A DNA stretch of 64,000 nucleotides from Mucilaginibacter gossypii (GCF_900100945.1 NZ_FNCG01000025.1:1-64000), one strand, 5' to 3'; counted from the first letter of the stretch, positions 18,024-26,217 are shown. Notes: generated by a model not told the origin, from the sequence alone. Numbers and translations: made by a program.

Positions 18024-18316
18024 ATGTGGAATCATAATATTACGTCTATATCACTACTAACCCAGGCAAAACTGTATTGTACATCGGAGTCACCAATGAT
18101 ATAAGCGTAAGGGTTTTGCAACATCTCGAAAATAAAGGAACTAATAAATCTTTTGCGGGCAAATACTACTGTTACCATTTAGTTTACTACGAACATTTCA
18201 CCCACGTTGAGCACGCCATAGCCCGGGAAAAGGAGATTAAAAAATGGCGCCGAGAAAAGAAAATTGCTTTAATCGAGTCGACTAATCCGGGCTGGGAATT
18301 TTTAAATCAAATGTAA
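18024..18316 (+). pseudogene. GIY-YIG family nuclease, apparently frameshifted near its 5' end
   Basis: The reading frame ending at 18316 encodes a complete small GIY-YIG domain. From 18038 it reads YYVYITTNPGKTVLYIGVTN, then LVYYEHFTHVEHAIAREKEIK and ends NPGWEFLNQM. This frame has a TAA at 18035-18037 and no ATG before the GIY motif. The natural start MWNHN (ATG at 18024) is one frame away; restoring one base within AATATTAC (18036-18043) would join them. So it is a single-base deletion, a sequencing error, or initiation at the TTG at 18077 giving a truncated protein without the first catalytic tyrosine. Family members are UvrC/homing-type nucleases of about 80-95 residues. It lies inside an inverted repeat pair. 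Confidence 0.7.
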
Positions 18317-18409
18317 TCGACTAATATCAATTGCCACTCATTTGCATCAAACAGCGAAGGCAAGACACCTCAAACAAAAAGCCTTATGCAAAACACATTA
18401 ATCTAACGT

Positions 18410-18470
18410 GGTGTATAAGATTTCTCTTCAGCGCGACCGCACAATCCCCCCTTGCTTCATCGAAATGACA
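18410..18470. repeat. TGTCATTTCG family repeat (right, inverted copy)
   Basis: 61 nt whose reverse complement aligns without gaps to 17875-17935. Identical blocks are TGTCATTTCGAT, GGGGGGAT and AGAGAAATCTTATACACC, with about three quarters of positions the same overall. With the left copy it flanks the GIY-YIG gene. Confidence 0.75.
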
Positions 18471-18500
18471 TCAGCTTGTATTTATATCTATGGTATTTTT

Positions 18501-19358
18501 TTACCCTTTACTCACCTGCTTTATCACCGCTATAATATCCTCTTCGCCAAAAGCAGCTTCGGCGGCCTGGTAGGTTTGATAAGCAGTGTAGCCAAGTGGG
18601 GTAGCCAAACCGAGGTCTTTAGCCAGGCGCAGATCTTTAGCGATATGTTTTAAGGCGAAAGCTGCCTGGTAATTATTGTTAACAATGGCATCGCCTTTTA
18701 TTTTGATAAAGGGACTGCCTAAAGCACTATTGCTGATCAGCATAATTAGTGCTTCTGCTTCAATGCCATTTTGTTGTGCCAGCGTTATTGTTTCAGCAAG
18801 GCCTTGTGCAACAATACCAAGCAAAGTATTAATGGCCAGCTTAGCCGCGTTACCTGCACCGGTACCACCAACCAGCATAACCAGTTTACCCATTTTTTCG
18901 AGGATAGTTTTAGCTTGCTCAAATGCGCCGGCCTCGCCTCCAACCATAATAACCAGCATAGCATCTTCCGCTTGTTTGACACTGCCTGATACCGGGGCAT
19001 CCAGGTAATAATTACCTTGAGCCTTGCATGCCGCTGCTATCTCCTTACTGATAGCAGGCGAAACTGTGCTCATGTTAATGATTATTTTGCCGCTTACTTT
19101 TGCGGCAAGTAAACCTTCATCACCATGAAAAATATCATTAATCGCATTATCGTCTGATACCATGATAAAAACAACATCAGCAGCATTCAACAATAAGGCG
19201 GGCGAAGCAGCTATACCAATGCCCTGTGCCTTAAACACCTCTTCCTTATCCTTGCTTCGGTTATAAACACTGAGCGGATATCCTGCTTTAATCAATTGCT
19301 GCGACATTGGAACACCCATTTTTCCTAATCCTATCCATCCTGTTTTAACTGTATTCAT
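18501..19358 (-). CDS. NAD(P)-dependent beta-hydroxyacid dehydrogenase (HIBADH/GLYR family)
   Basis: The 285-residue cytoplasmic oxidoreductase has an N-terminal Rossmann motif WIGLGKMGVPMSQQLIKAGY (about residues 8-27). The substrate-binding signature DAPVSGSVKQAEDAMLVIMV follows at about 118-137, and the catalytic lysine segment GAGNAAKLAINTLLG at about 165-179. The C-terminal helical domain (GSPFIKIKGDAI, AFALKHIAKDLRLAKDLG) completes the 3-hydroxyisobutyrate dehydrogenase or glyoxylate/succinic semialdehyde reductase fold. Substrate choice within the family is not resolvable. It is first of a run of minus-strand redox and regulator genes, though its 90-nt gap to the Crp gene suggests a separate transcript. 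Confidence 0.88.
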   Translation of the reverse strand: MNTVKTGWIGLGKMGVPMSQQLIKAGYPLSVYNRSKDKEEVFKAQGIGIAASPALLLNAADVVFIMVSDDNAINDIFHGDEGLLAAKVSGKIIINMSTVSPAISKEIAAACKAQGNYYLDAPVSGSVKQAEDAMLVIMVGGEAGAFEQAKTILEKMGKLVMLVGGTGAGNAAKLAINTLLGIVAQGLAETITLAQQNGIEAEALIMLISNSALGSPFIKIKGDAIVNNNYQAAFALKHIAKDLRLAKDLGLATPLGYTAYQTYQAAEAAFGEEDIIAVIKQVSKG

Positions 19359-19448
19359 AGTAGCTATTTTGTTTTTGATTTATATAGATTTTATTGATGT
19401 CTATTTCTCTCCCTTCTAAGTCATCTAAACAGACGACAAAAAACCTAA

Positions 19449-20021
19449 TTACCGAATATTTTTGCGGATGCGGCTCAACGATTGAGGCGTTACGCCAAGG
19501 TACGACGCGATATCGGTAAGTGATACTCTCCTGGCAACCTCGGGCTGTCGCTCCAAAAATAACCGGTACCTTTCTGATGAATCGTAACCAAGATATGTGT
19601 TTCGCGTTTTTATCTTCTCCATAAGCGTATGCTGCGAAATCTGATCGATCATTCCTTTGAGATAAGGCAGCTTTTCATATAAAGCCAGCAGGGTGTTTTT
19701 GCTAATAACCAATAGTTCTGTATCGCAGGCGGCCTGAATGCTTTCATCAGCGATCAGGTTGTTATTAAAGCTGTACAGAATGGTGCAAAACTGATTGTCC
19801 TTTAAAAAGAAATAAGTAACCTCATTTCCCTTCTCATTTCGCGCCATAATACGCAGTATGCCGTTGGTAATAAAAAAGAGCTGTCTTGCTACATGCCCCA
19901 GCTGCAAAAGCGTATCCCCTTCTTTAAATTTCGTTGGCTCAAAGGCTTTTAGTATGAGCTCCTGATCATCAACCGGGATAGGTTTTAACTGCTGTAACCG
20001 GGCTATGAGTTGCTGTTGCAT
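19449..20021 (-). CDS. Crp/Fnr family transcriptional regulator
   Basis: The start was set at the internal ATG (20019-20021), giving MQQQLIARLQQLKPI. The open frame continues 23 codons further upstream, but that stretch lacks family features. The resulting 190-residue protein has a cyclic-nucleotide-binding beta barrel (FKEGDTLLQLGHVARQLFFI, IMARNEKGNEVTYFF) and a C-terminal HTH (VSLTDIASYLGVTPQSLSRI). The effector pocket lacks the cAMP-contacting RxS pattern, as usual in Bacteroidota Crp-like proteins. The neighbouring oxidoreductase and SDR genes are possible targets (inference). A near-consensus -7 (GATCTTTG, 20026-20033 on minus) implies a very short leader. Confidence 0.88.
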   Translation of the reverse strand: MQQQLIARLQQLKPIPVDDQELILKAFEPTKFKEGDTLLQLGHVARQLFFITNGILRIMARNEKGNEVTYFFLKDNQFCTILYSFNNNLIADESIQAACDTELLVISKNTLLALYEKLPYLKGMIDQISQHTLMEKIKTRNTYLGYDSSERYRLFLERQPEVARRVSLTDIASYLGVTPQSLSRIRKNIR

Positions 20022-20088
20022 GATACAAAGATCAGGTAAAATTGAAGTAAAAGCATCAATAAAAAAAGTCCTTGCGGAACGAAGCAAC

Positions 20089-20174
20089 AAGCCTCCTCTA
20101 AATCTCCCCCGGAGGGAGACTTTTATTTATCTCATTTTAAAGCCCTTCCTTCCGGGGAGGGTTTGGGTGGGGCT
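20089..20174. repeat. fold-back palindromic repeat, CCCC/GGGG family
   Basis: Imperfect palindrome. The left arm AGCCTCCTCTAAATCTCCCC... (from 20089) is complementary to the right arm ending ...GGGTTTGGGTGGGGCT (to 20174), with a TTTATTTATC-type A/T centre. Its right end supplies the CTA that, read on the minus strand, forms the TAG stop of the NTF2-like gene (20173-20175). Confidence 0.65.
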
Positions 20175-20598
20175 AACCCGCCTGCCCTATTTCCAATTTA
20201 CTGATCTTATTGCCGGCACCAATCGTAAACTTAAAATAGGTTTTAAAATCGCCCCACTGGTCGCTGTGAAATTTACCGTAGAGGTGCAGGCCGTTTTGTT
20301 CCACCTTGTCGATACTGGTAAAACGTTCATGGCCTAAAGCTTTTTCAAAAAAAGTTTTAAAATCCATTTTATTACCATCATCAAAAAGCTGGGCATCATT
20401 GGTGAACAAGCTAAACCAAGCCTGCTTATCTCCGCTTTGCAGGGCGTCGATGGCTTGTTTTACTATCGGGTTATTTAACTTTTCGGTGTTCATGGCATTG
20501 ATGTTTTGGATAGTTGCAGCAGGTGTTTTTGCAGCCTGAGCGTTTACTGCAGAAGTAATTAATGTGCCGTATATGACATAATGATTAAGCGTTTTCAT
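20173..20598 (-). CDS. NTF2/SnoaL-like protein with predicted signal peptide
   Basis: A 141-residue protein. The first about 35 residues (MKTLNHYVIYGTLITSAVNA...) resemble a weak export signal. The remainder is an alpha+beta cone of the NTF2/SnoaL superfamily: NPIVKQAIDALQSGDKQAW, FTNDAQLFDDGNKMDFKTFF and FKTYFKFTIGAGNKISKLEI. NTF2-like folds include enzymes and ligand-binding proteins; no catalytic set is clear here. If the ATG at MNTEKL (residue 36) is the true start, the protein would be cytoplasmic and about 106 residues. It lies upstream of the Crp gene and downstream of the SDR gene. Confidence 0.7.
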   Translation of the reverse strand: MKTLNHYVIYGTLITSAVNAQAAKTPAATIQNINAMNTEKLNNPIVKQAIDALQSGDKQAWFSLFTNDAQLFDDGNKMDFKTFFEKALGHERFTSIDKVEQNGLHLYGKFHSDQWGDFKTYFKFTIGAGNKISKLEIGQAG

Positions 20599-20703
20599 GA
20601 CATGGTAGATGTATAATCAAATAATGCTGCTTTTTGAATTAAATACAGGTAGCAGCTTATAGCTATGACTATAAGCTGCTACCCTATGTTACTAAACTGA
20701 CCA

Positions 20704-21456
20704 TTAATTTGTTGCGCCGCCGTTTACCAACAGGTGTTGTCCGTTCACAAATGAGGAAAGATCGCTGGCAAAAAACTCGGCCACATTGGCCACATCTTCA
20801 ACTTCGGCCAGGCGGCCCATCGGACAACTGTCAAGCAATTGTTTTCTTAACGCGGGGTAACTATCAGCTTCGGCAAAGATACCTGAATGATCAACAGCAA
20901 ATGGTATGATAGAGTTAACTGTTACACCACGGTGACCAATCTCTTTTGAAAGAATATCAACCAAATACCTTGGCGTAGTTTTACTGCCGCCATACACTGC
21001 CATTCCGGGTACAGGGAATGAGGTTGTGCTTGAGGCTATGTAAATAATGCGGCCGTTATCCTCAACATTTTTGGCAGCCTGCTGCATAGTAAAATAAGTG
21101 CCTTTTGTATTAATGCCAAATACACGGTCGAACTGTTCTTCGGTAAAATCAGTTACCGGGGTTTCCACCAGTTCGATACCGGCGTTAGCTACTACGATAT
21201 CTATTTTACCAAACGCTTCTTTAGCTTCTTTAAAAAGCCTTTCAATATCAGCTACTTTACTTACATCGGCCTGCACAGCAATTACGTTCGCCCCCATCGC
21301 TTTGATGTTGCTGACCACTTCATCGGCCGATGCTTTATCGCGCGAATAGTTGATCACGATGTCGGCACCTAATGCTGCATAACGTTCTGCAATTGCTTTA
21401 CCTAAACCACGGGCCGAGCCGGTTATTACCGCTACTTTATTATTTAATGAGTTCAT
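20704..21456 (-). CDS. SDR family NAD(P)-dependent oxidoreductase
   Basis: Start chosen at ATG 21454-21456 (MNSLNNKVAVITGSARGLG), because the conserved TGxxxGxG cofactor motif then falls near residue 12; 13 extra upstream codons are unlikely to be translated. The 250-residue classical SDR has TGSARGLGKAIAERYAALGA, VVANAGIEL (NAG), IIYIASSTTSFPVPG (catalytic Ser) and YGGSKTTPRYLVDI (YxxxK), plus the C-terminal FVNGQHLLVNGG. The substrate is unknown. The next gene upstream is a paralogous SDR, and an AraC regulator lies beyond; all are on the minus strand. Confidence 0.88.
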   Translation of the reverse strand: MNSLNNKVAVITGSARGLGKAIAERYAALGADIVINYSRDKASADEVVSNIKAMGANVIAVQADVSKVADIERLFKEAKEAFGKIDIVVANAGIELVETPVTDFTEEQFDRVFGINTKGTYFTMQQAAKNVEDNGRIIYIASSTTSFPVPGMAVYGGSKTTPRYLVDILSKEIGHRGVTVNSIIPFAVDHSGIFAEADSYPALRKQLLDSCPMGRLAEVEDVANVAEFFASDLSSFVNGQHLLVNGGATN

Positions 21457-21539
21457 GATTGTTTTTTTGATTACACCGATGAAGTTTGATTTCACCGATT
21501 GCGTTAATGATTCTGATTATTATTCCTGTCTCTCGTTGT

Positions 21540-21599
21540 CTTGCTTCTTGACTCTTGCCGTCTTGCTTCTATCATTCCCCCTTCAGAGGGTTAGGGGGC
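21540..21599. repeat. CTTGNNT heptad run followed by a CCCC/GGGG family arm
   Basis: CTTG occurs at 21540, 21547, 21554 and 21562, a 7-bp period with one 8-bp step. A single CCCCCTTCAGAGGGTTAGGGGG arm follows (about 21576-21597) and ends just before the SDR stop codon at 21600-21602. Confidence 0.6.
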
Positions 21600-22340
21600 T
21601 TACGCCATTGCACCATTTGCCCCGATATTTTGCGCAGAGATCCATTTAGCATCGTCGCTTGCCAGGAAGGTTACTATTTTGGCAATATCTTCAGGCTCAC
21701 CGATACGGTTAAAAGCTGATAATGACGCCAGGCGGTCGATCAGCTCCTGAGGTTTGCCTTTGGTAAACAGTTCGGTATTTGTTGGCCCGGGAGATACTGT
21801 ATTGACGTTGATACCCCTCGCGCCAACCTCTTTGGCAAACACGCGGGTTAATTGCTCCACGGCGCCTTTGGTGGCTACATAGGTAGCATAAGTTGGCATC
21901 ATAACGCGGGTAGTGGTTGATGAAAAATTGATGATACTGCCGCCATTGGCCAGTTTAGTTGCGGCTTCGCGCATGGTATTAAATGTTCCGCGAACGTTGA
22001 TATCAAACTGGCGGGTAAAATCCTCGTCGGTAGTGTCTTTTATTAATTTGGTAATCATGATGCCGGCGTTGTTTACCAGTACATCAATTTTGCCGTAATG
22101 AGCTATCGCTGCATCAAACATGGCTGCTACTTCATCGGCCTTGCTAACGTCGGCCTGCAGGGCAATGGCATCGCCGCCTTGTTGTTTGACAGAGTTTACG
22201 GTTTGGTCAGCAGCTTCTTTGCCGCCTGCGTAGTTGATAATTACTTTAGCGCCTTCGGCTGCTAATTTGTGAGCTACTGCTGCACCGATACCTCTTGAGG
22301 CGCCGGTTACTAATACTACTTTTGATGCTAATGTGTTCAT
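21600..22340 (-). CDS. SDR family oxidoreductase
   Basis: Start set at ATG 22338-22340 (MNTLASKVVLVTGASRGIG), placing the cofactor motif TGASRGIGAAVAHKL at the usual position; the 27 upstream codons look non-coding. This 246-residue classical SDR shows DVLVNNAGIMITKLIKD, GGSIINFSSTTTRVMMP (Ser), YATYVATKGAVEQLTRVFA (YxxxK) and GINVNTVSPGPTNTELF, and resembles 3-oxoacyl-ACP reductase/glucose dehydrogenase types. CACCTTTG (22379-22386, minus) is a one-mismatch -7 element 39 nt upstream. It is a paralogue of the downstream SDR and is likely regulated by the adjacent AraC protein (inference). Confidence 0.9.
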   Translation of the reverse strand: MNTLASKVVLVTGASRGIGAAVAHKLAAEGAKVIINYAGGKEAADQTVNSVKQQGGDAIALQADVSKADEVAAMFDAAIAHYGKIDVLVNNAGIMITKLIKDTTDEDFTRQFDINVRGTFNTMREAATKLANGGSIINFSSTTTRVMMPTYATYVATKGAVEQLTRVFAKEVGARGINVNTVSPGPTNTELFTKGKPQELIDRLASLSAFNRIGEPEDIAKIVTFLASDDAKWISAQNIGANGAMA

Positions 22341-22559
22341 GGTTTCCTTTGTTATTTTGTTTTCGTTGATTGACAATACAAAGGTGGCAAGAGCAAAGCC
22401 CCTGAATGATACACATATCAAAGCATTACATACGAATATCTAAGATTGGCTTATAAATTTTGTTTGAGATGGTTTAAAGTAGAGACGCCTTACATGCCTC
22501 CCCCATAGGACAAGCAGCCTTGTAAGTTATCAAGCCAGCTTACTTTATAGACATCTTTA

Positions 22560-23498
22560 TCAAGAGGATACCCTATGGTGCTCCTTCCTGAACAGCACCG
22601 GCGACAAATCAGTATGCTTTTTAAAATAATTACTGAAATGGGTAGCTTCAGAAAAACCCAGGCGATAAGCAATTTCTTTAATGGAGAGTTTTGAGTTCTG
22701 CAAGAGGGCCTTGGCCTCAGTTATAGTTTTTTCGGCAATCCATGTGCTGATGGTTTTGCCGGTTTTTATTTTGATAACATTACTCAGATAGTTGGGATGA
22801 AGGCTTTGCGCATCGGCGTAGTCCTGCACCCTGAAAGCCTGTTCGGCCGTACCATTGCTCAGGTCGCGATAATGTTTTTCGAGCAGGCGTTTAAAGTTTT
22901 TTACAATTTCCGAGCTTCTGTTACCTTCATATATCGGGTTATAATCTTTCCAGAAATATTCTTTGAATTTTAACAGCACCACCACAAACAGGTTACCGAT
23001 GATCCGGTAACGGTATGGGCTATCTGAATTGTATTCTTTCAGGATCTGGTGATATAAAATATCAAACTCCTCAAAAACTTCGGGCGTAAGTACGCGGGCC
23101 GGAAATGTTTCGGCCAGCAGAAAAGGAAACTCATCAAAGATATTGGCGTGTACGTTTTCCTTCAAAAACGATTCGCTCAGCGTAAACAGGTATACATCGC
23201 CGATACGTTCCCAGTTAAACGAACGGAAATGGCCCGGATTGGTAAAGTAAATAGCACGGGGCTGCAGTTTATGATTTTGCTCATCAATAGTATAATCACC
23301 ACTCCCATCTTTAATGAAGGCAAAGACAAAAAAGTTAAGCCTGCTCAAGGGCGATCTAAACGGCATCGGCTGATTAATATCTTTTAGGTTAAAAACCGTA
23401 AAATCGGTATGTTTTATCAGCTCGAGTGGTAAGTCCAGGTGCTTGTATTGATCATAAAGGGTATTAAAGATCTGTTTTTCACTATCCTGGTGATGCAT
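22560..23498 (-). CDS. AraC family transcriptional regulator
   Basis: The 312-residue protein has an N-terminal cupin-like sensor region (FFVFAFIKDGSGDYTID, RAIYFTNPGHFRSF) and a C-terminal AraC HTH pair (about residues 200-305): DYADAQSLHPNYLSNVIKIK with GKTISTWIAEKTITEAKALL, then SIKEIAYRLGFSEATHFSNY. The neighbouring SDR genes on the same strand are plausible targets. TTG-N20-TAGCTTTG lies immediately upstream of the ATG, implying a short leader of about 10 nt. Confidence 0.92.
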   Translation of the reverse strand: MHHQDSEKQIFNTLYDQYKHLDLPLELIKHTDFTVFNLKDINQPMPFRSPLSRLNFFVFAFIKDGSGDYTIDEQNHKLQPRAIYFTNPGHFRSFNWERIGDVYLFTLSESFLKENVHANIFDEFPFLLAETFPARVLTPEVFEEFDILYHQILKEYNSDSPYRYRIIGNLFVVVLLKFKEYFWKDYNPIYEGNRSSEIVKNFKRLLEKHYRDLSNGTAEQAFRVQDYADAQSLHPNYLSNVIKIKTGKTISTWIAEKTITEAKALLQNSKLSIKEIAYRLGFSEATHFSNYFKKHTDLSPVLFRKEHHRVSS

Positions 23499-23514
23499 GA
23501 CGAGATGTTTGCAT

Positions 23515-23545
23515 CAAAGCTATGAGGGATACGGGAGATTTGCAA
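23515..23545 (-). promoter_or_regulatory. putative -33/-7 promoter of the AraC regulator gene
   Basis: On the minus strand TTG (23543-23545), a 20-nt spacer and TAGCTTTG (23515-23522) match the Bacteroidota promoter at both elements. Confidence 0.6.
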
Positions 23546-23560
23546 CAACGGGCTAATCAA

Positions 23561-23597
23561 TAAAAAAAGGCGCATCAGTTACAATACGCCGTTTTTT
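23561..23597 (-). terminator. intrinsic terminator of the sigma/anti-sigma operon
   Basis: An A7GGCG arm (23562-23572) and CGCCGT6 arm (23587-23597) pair with one bulged G, and a T run follows on the minus strand. It begins 20 nt after the stop of the gene ending at 23617. Confidence 0.6.
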
Positions 23598-23616
23598 ATT
23601 TTACGTCTAATATATT

Positions 23617-25053
23617 TTAATCAAAGCTTACGCTACCATAACTGGTGCTGATGGTAATGGTTTTATCGCTGCCGCCTTTACCTAAATGGCCCTTGTAGGT
23701 TTTTGTCGGACTATAGCCACGTTCACCGTCGGCAGGGGTTTTACTGGTGATGTTAACATCATGGCCGCTATAGTTAAAGCTACCGTAGTGCACAGTGATA
23801 TCAAAATCAGCATTCTGGCCGTCGCTCACTCCCAGTTTTACACTTGAATATGATGAATTAACCGAAAGATTTTTCACATTTTTATCAACCTCTTCAATCT
23901 TTAACGCCCCGCTGAATTTAACGTTGATATTACCCGAAGTAGTAATACGGCCAATTTTGGCCGAGCCGTAACTTACATCAGCATTGAGTTTATCACAATC
24001 ACCAAGATTAAGGCTGCCATAGGCTACATCCAAATCGCTGCCGGTAAGGTTGCCGATAGTTGCACTCCCATATTTAACCCTGATCTGGCAAGCTGGGTTG
24101 CTTAAAGATTTGGCGCTAAGGCTGCCATATGAGTTATTGATATTGAGTTTACCGCTCAGGTCGGGCAACTCGGTACTGCCATATTTGTTGTTAATGGTAA
24201 GCGGATTTTTGGCGGGCATGTAAACGGTATAATTGATCTCCATTTTACGCACAGAGTTTTTCTTACCAAACAAGTTGCCCCAGCTGCCATTATCATCATC
24301 GTTTTGATTGATGTAAGTTTTGAACGATACACCCGAGCCGTCTTTGCTATCCCTGATATTTACATTATCAAGCAGTTTTTGTGCTTTATCTTCCTCATTG
24401 GCCCCAACTTTAATCTGTACATCAACCTTAACCTCGCTTTTAGCCCAGGTAATTACCGTGATCTTGCCAAATTTATTATCAATGTTAATCACATCGTTGC
24501 CGTCAACATTATAGCTTTTGCTGTAGCTTTTTGTTTTTTCAACTATATCGCCATTCTGCACCTGTTGCTCATAGCGCTCATCACCATCGTAACTGTAGCT
24601 AAAGTTCTGGTCGAAGTTTTTAAAGCCGAAGTTTATATTAGGACTAAGCATCTCAAATTTATCGGCAAACTTCAAGCTGTCAAATCCTTTAAACTTCATT
24701 TTAAATTTCAGGCTATCCTTAAACTTAAAAGCAAGCTGTTTGTTCAGCTTCAGCATATTTTGCAGTTTAAGGTGCATTTGCTTTTGCTGCTGTATTCGCA
24801 GGTTGCTCATTTCCTTTTGCAGTTCGTGCATTTTGGCATTCAGCTCCTTCATTTTTTGCTGATACTCCTTACTGTCGGTTACCGAAGTCCAGTTCTCCAC
24901 GGTCAACCCGGCAGCAGGCGGCGGCGTGGGAGGTAATAGGGGTTTTACCGGTGCAGGCGGGGCTGCAGGACTTACCTGTGCAAAGTTTGCTGTACTTATG
25001 GCTAATAAGCCGATAAGCATAAGCAGGGCCGGACTAAATATTTTTGGTTTCAT
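23617..25053 (-). CDS. exported protein with coiled coil and YGS beta-helix repeats (DUF4097-like)
   Basis: Secreted or envelope protein of 478 residues. After a signal peptide (residues 1-26, ...ANFAQ) come a proline-rich stretch (27-50) and a Lys/Met/Leu-rich coiled coil (about 60-140; MKELNAKMHELQKEMSN). The C-terminal half has eight regularly spaced turns with YGS or a variant: KYGSTELP, SYGSLSAK, KYGSATIG, AYGSLNLG, SYGSAKIG, SYSSVKLG, HYGSFNYS and SYGSVSFD. These are about 20 residues apart, the pattern of DUF4097-type right-handed beta helices. It is third in an operon after an ECF sigma factor and a membrane protein, overlapping the latter by 20 nt. The function is unknown; an envelope-stress or adhesin-like role is inference. 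Confidence 0.8.
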   Translation of the reverse strand: MKPKIFSPALLMLIGLLAISTANFAQVSPAAPPAPVKPLLPPTPPPAAGLTVENWTSVTDSKEYQQKMKELNAKMHELQKEMSNLRIQQQKQMHLKLQNMLKLNKQLAFKFKDSLKFKMKFKGFDSLKFADKFEMLSPNINFGFKNFDQNFSYSYDGDERYEQQVQNGDIVEKTKSYSKSYNVDGNDVINIDNKFGKITVITWAKSEVKVDVQIKVGANEEDKAQKLLDNVNIRDSKDGSGVSFKTYINQNDDDNGSWGNLFGKKNSVRKMEINYTVYMPAKNPLTINNKYGSTELPDLSGKLNINNSYGSLSAKSLSNPACQIRVKYGSATIGNLTGSDLDVAYGSLNLGDCDKLNADVSYGSAKIGRITTSGNINVKFSGALKIEEVDKNVKNLSVNSSYSSVKLGVSDGQNADFDITVHYGSFNYSGHDVNITSKTPADGERGYSPTKTYKGHLGKGGSDKTITISTSYGSVSFD

Positions 25054-25609
25054 TGTTTTGTTCCTTTTTCATCTGGTTAAACTGTTCAATTACATTTAAT
25101 TGCTGAGTTAGCACCTCGGTTTGTATTTGCAGGTTCCGGATCATTGCACGTAAAACACGTTCCTGGTTAGGGCTGGTGGCTAAATCACTGTTTAGTTTTT
25201 TATAGGTGGAATCCATCTTAGCTATCTCGGCGCTGAACTCCTTGTATAGCTGAGGATCATTTTTAGATGCTGACTTAAGTTCGGTAAGCTTGGTTTCAAC
25301 AAGCGATGCATAGCGCACCTGCTGTTGTGCGTACTCGGGGTTAATAGCGGCAAGGTCAACGCCTTTTGTGCCTTTTTGGGTTTGTATATATATGCCGAAG
25401 CCTATGCCCATTATGATGATGACCGATGCGGCCACTTTTAGCACGAAGCCCAGCGAAAAAGTCTTTGCTTCCCGCTTTTTTGGTTGTTCCTGCTCCTGGT
25501 CCAAAAAATTGAGCTGTGCCTCAATTTTACCCCACAAATCTGCCGATGGTTCTATTTCGTTAAATTCTTCATTATTGTCGTGCATGAAATCTTCAAATCG
25601 CTTGCTCAT
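25034..25609 (-). CDS. putative anti-sigma factor, single-pass membrane protein
   Basis: The 191-residue protein has an acidic N-terminal cytoplasmic part (FEDFMHDNNEEFNEIEPSAD), one transmembrane helix at about residues 52-70 (GFVLKVAASVIIIMGIGFG) and a helical periplasmic part with coiled-coil character (KLNSDLATSPNQERVLRAMI). It has no ZAS zinc motif. Position decides the call: it starts 4 nt inside the end of an ECF sigma gene and its own end overlaps the next gene by 20 nt. Small membrane proteins in this place normally hold the sigma factor inactive until an envelope signal arrives. Confidence 0.65.
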   Translation of the reverse strand: MSKRFEDFMHDNNEEFNEIEPSADLWGKIEAQLNFLDQEQEQPKKREAKTFSLGFVLKVAASVIIIMGIGFGIYIQTQKGTKGVDLAAINPEYAQQQVRYASLVETKLTELKSASKNDPQLYKEFSAEIAKMDSTYKKLNSDLATSPNQERVLRAMIRNLQIQTEVLTQQLNVIEQFNQMKKEQNNETKNI

Positions 25610-26166
25610 GATACTTGTCCTTTCCTGTTTAAAATTTCAATTAACTTTCTTTTAGCTCTCAAAAACTGGGTTCTTGATGTGTTTTCTGATATATTCAATA
25701 TTTGACCTATTTCTTCGTGGTCATACCCTTCAAGCAGATATAATGATATCACCACGCGATAGCCATCGGGCAACTGGTTCATGCCTTCTTTTACCCTGGC
25801 AACCTGGTACTGCAGGTCTTCATCGTCCCAGCTCTCGTCATCGGCAATATTTTCAAGATGGCCATCTTCCAGCTCAACCAGTTCCAGCTTTCGTTTGCGC
25901 AGCAGGTTGATCGACCGGTTTACAACGATCTGCTTAAGCCAGAGGCCAAATGTGGTATCCTGCCTAAAATCCTTCAGCTTGGCAAAGGCATCCACAAAAG
26001 CTTCCTGCAGCACATCTTCTGCTTCGGCAATATCGCCCACTATCCGAAAGGCCACGTTCAGCATAGCTTTCGAATACAAACGGTAAAGCTCATAACAGGC
26101 TTTTTTGCTCCCCTGTTTGCACTCAATTACCAGGTTGTAATGTTTATCAATATATATTGCTTCCAA
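25606..26166 (-). CDS. ECF-type RNA polymerase sigma factor
   Basis: The 186-residue sigma-70 family protein has region 2 YSKAMLNVAFRIVGDIAEAE and DVLQEAFVDAFAKL (about residues 32-62). Region 4 is LPDGYRVVISLYLLEGYDHE and EIGQILNISENTSRTQFLRA (about 133-176), the HTH that reads the -35 element. It directs transcription of a small regulon, probably including its own operon with the membrane anti-sigma candidate and the YGS-repeat protein. A perfect 12-bp palindrome TGCAACGTTGCA lies 40 nt upstream of the ATG and may belong to its promoter or an operator. Confidence 0.93.
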   Translation of the reverse strand: MEAIYIDKHYNLVIECKQGSKKACYELYRLYSKAMLNVAFRIVGDIAEAEDVLQEAFVDAFAKLKDFRQDTTFGLWLKQIVVNRSINLLRKRKLELVELEDGHLENIADDESWDDEDLQYQVARVKEGMNQLPDGYRVVISLYLLEGYDHEEIGQILNISENTSRTQFLRAKRKLIEILNRKGQVS

Positions 26167-26205
26167 ATTCGCGACCGGCTTCAGGTTAATAGACGCAAGG
26201 CATTT

Positions 26206-26217
26206 TGCAACGTTGCA
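26206..26217. promoter_or_regulatory. palindrome upstream of the ECF sigma gene
   Basis: TGCAACGTTGCA is a perfect 12-bp palindrome 40 nt before the sigma factor start. It could be an operator or part of an autoregulated ECF promoter; this is inference from position. Confidence 0.35.

Noticed and set aside
24304..24936. 210-residue open frame antisense to the YGS-repeat gene
   Set aside because: Its hydrophobic, low-complexity composition mirrors the Lys/Met-rich coiled coil on the other strand; no family features.
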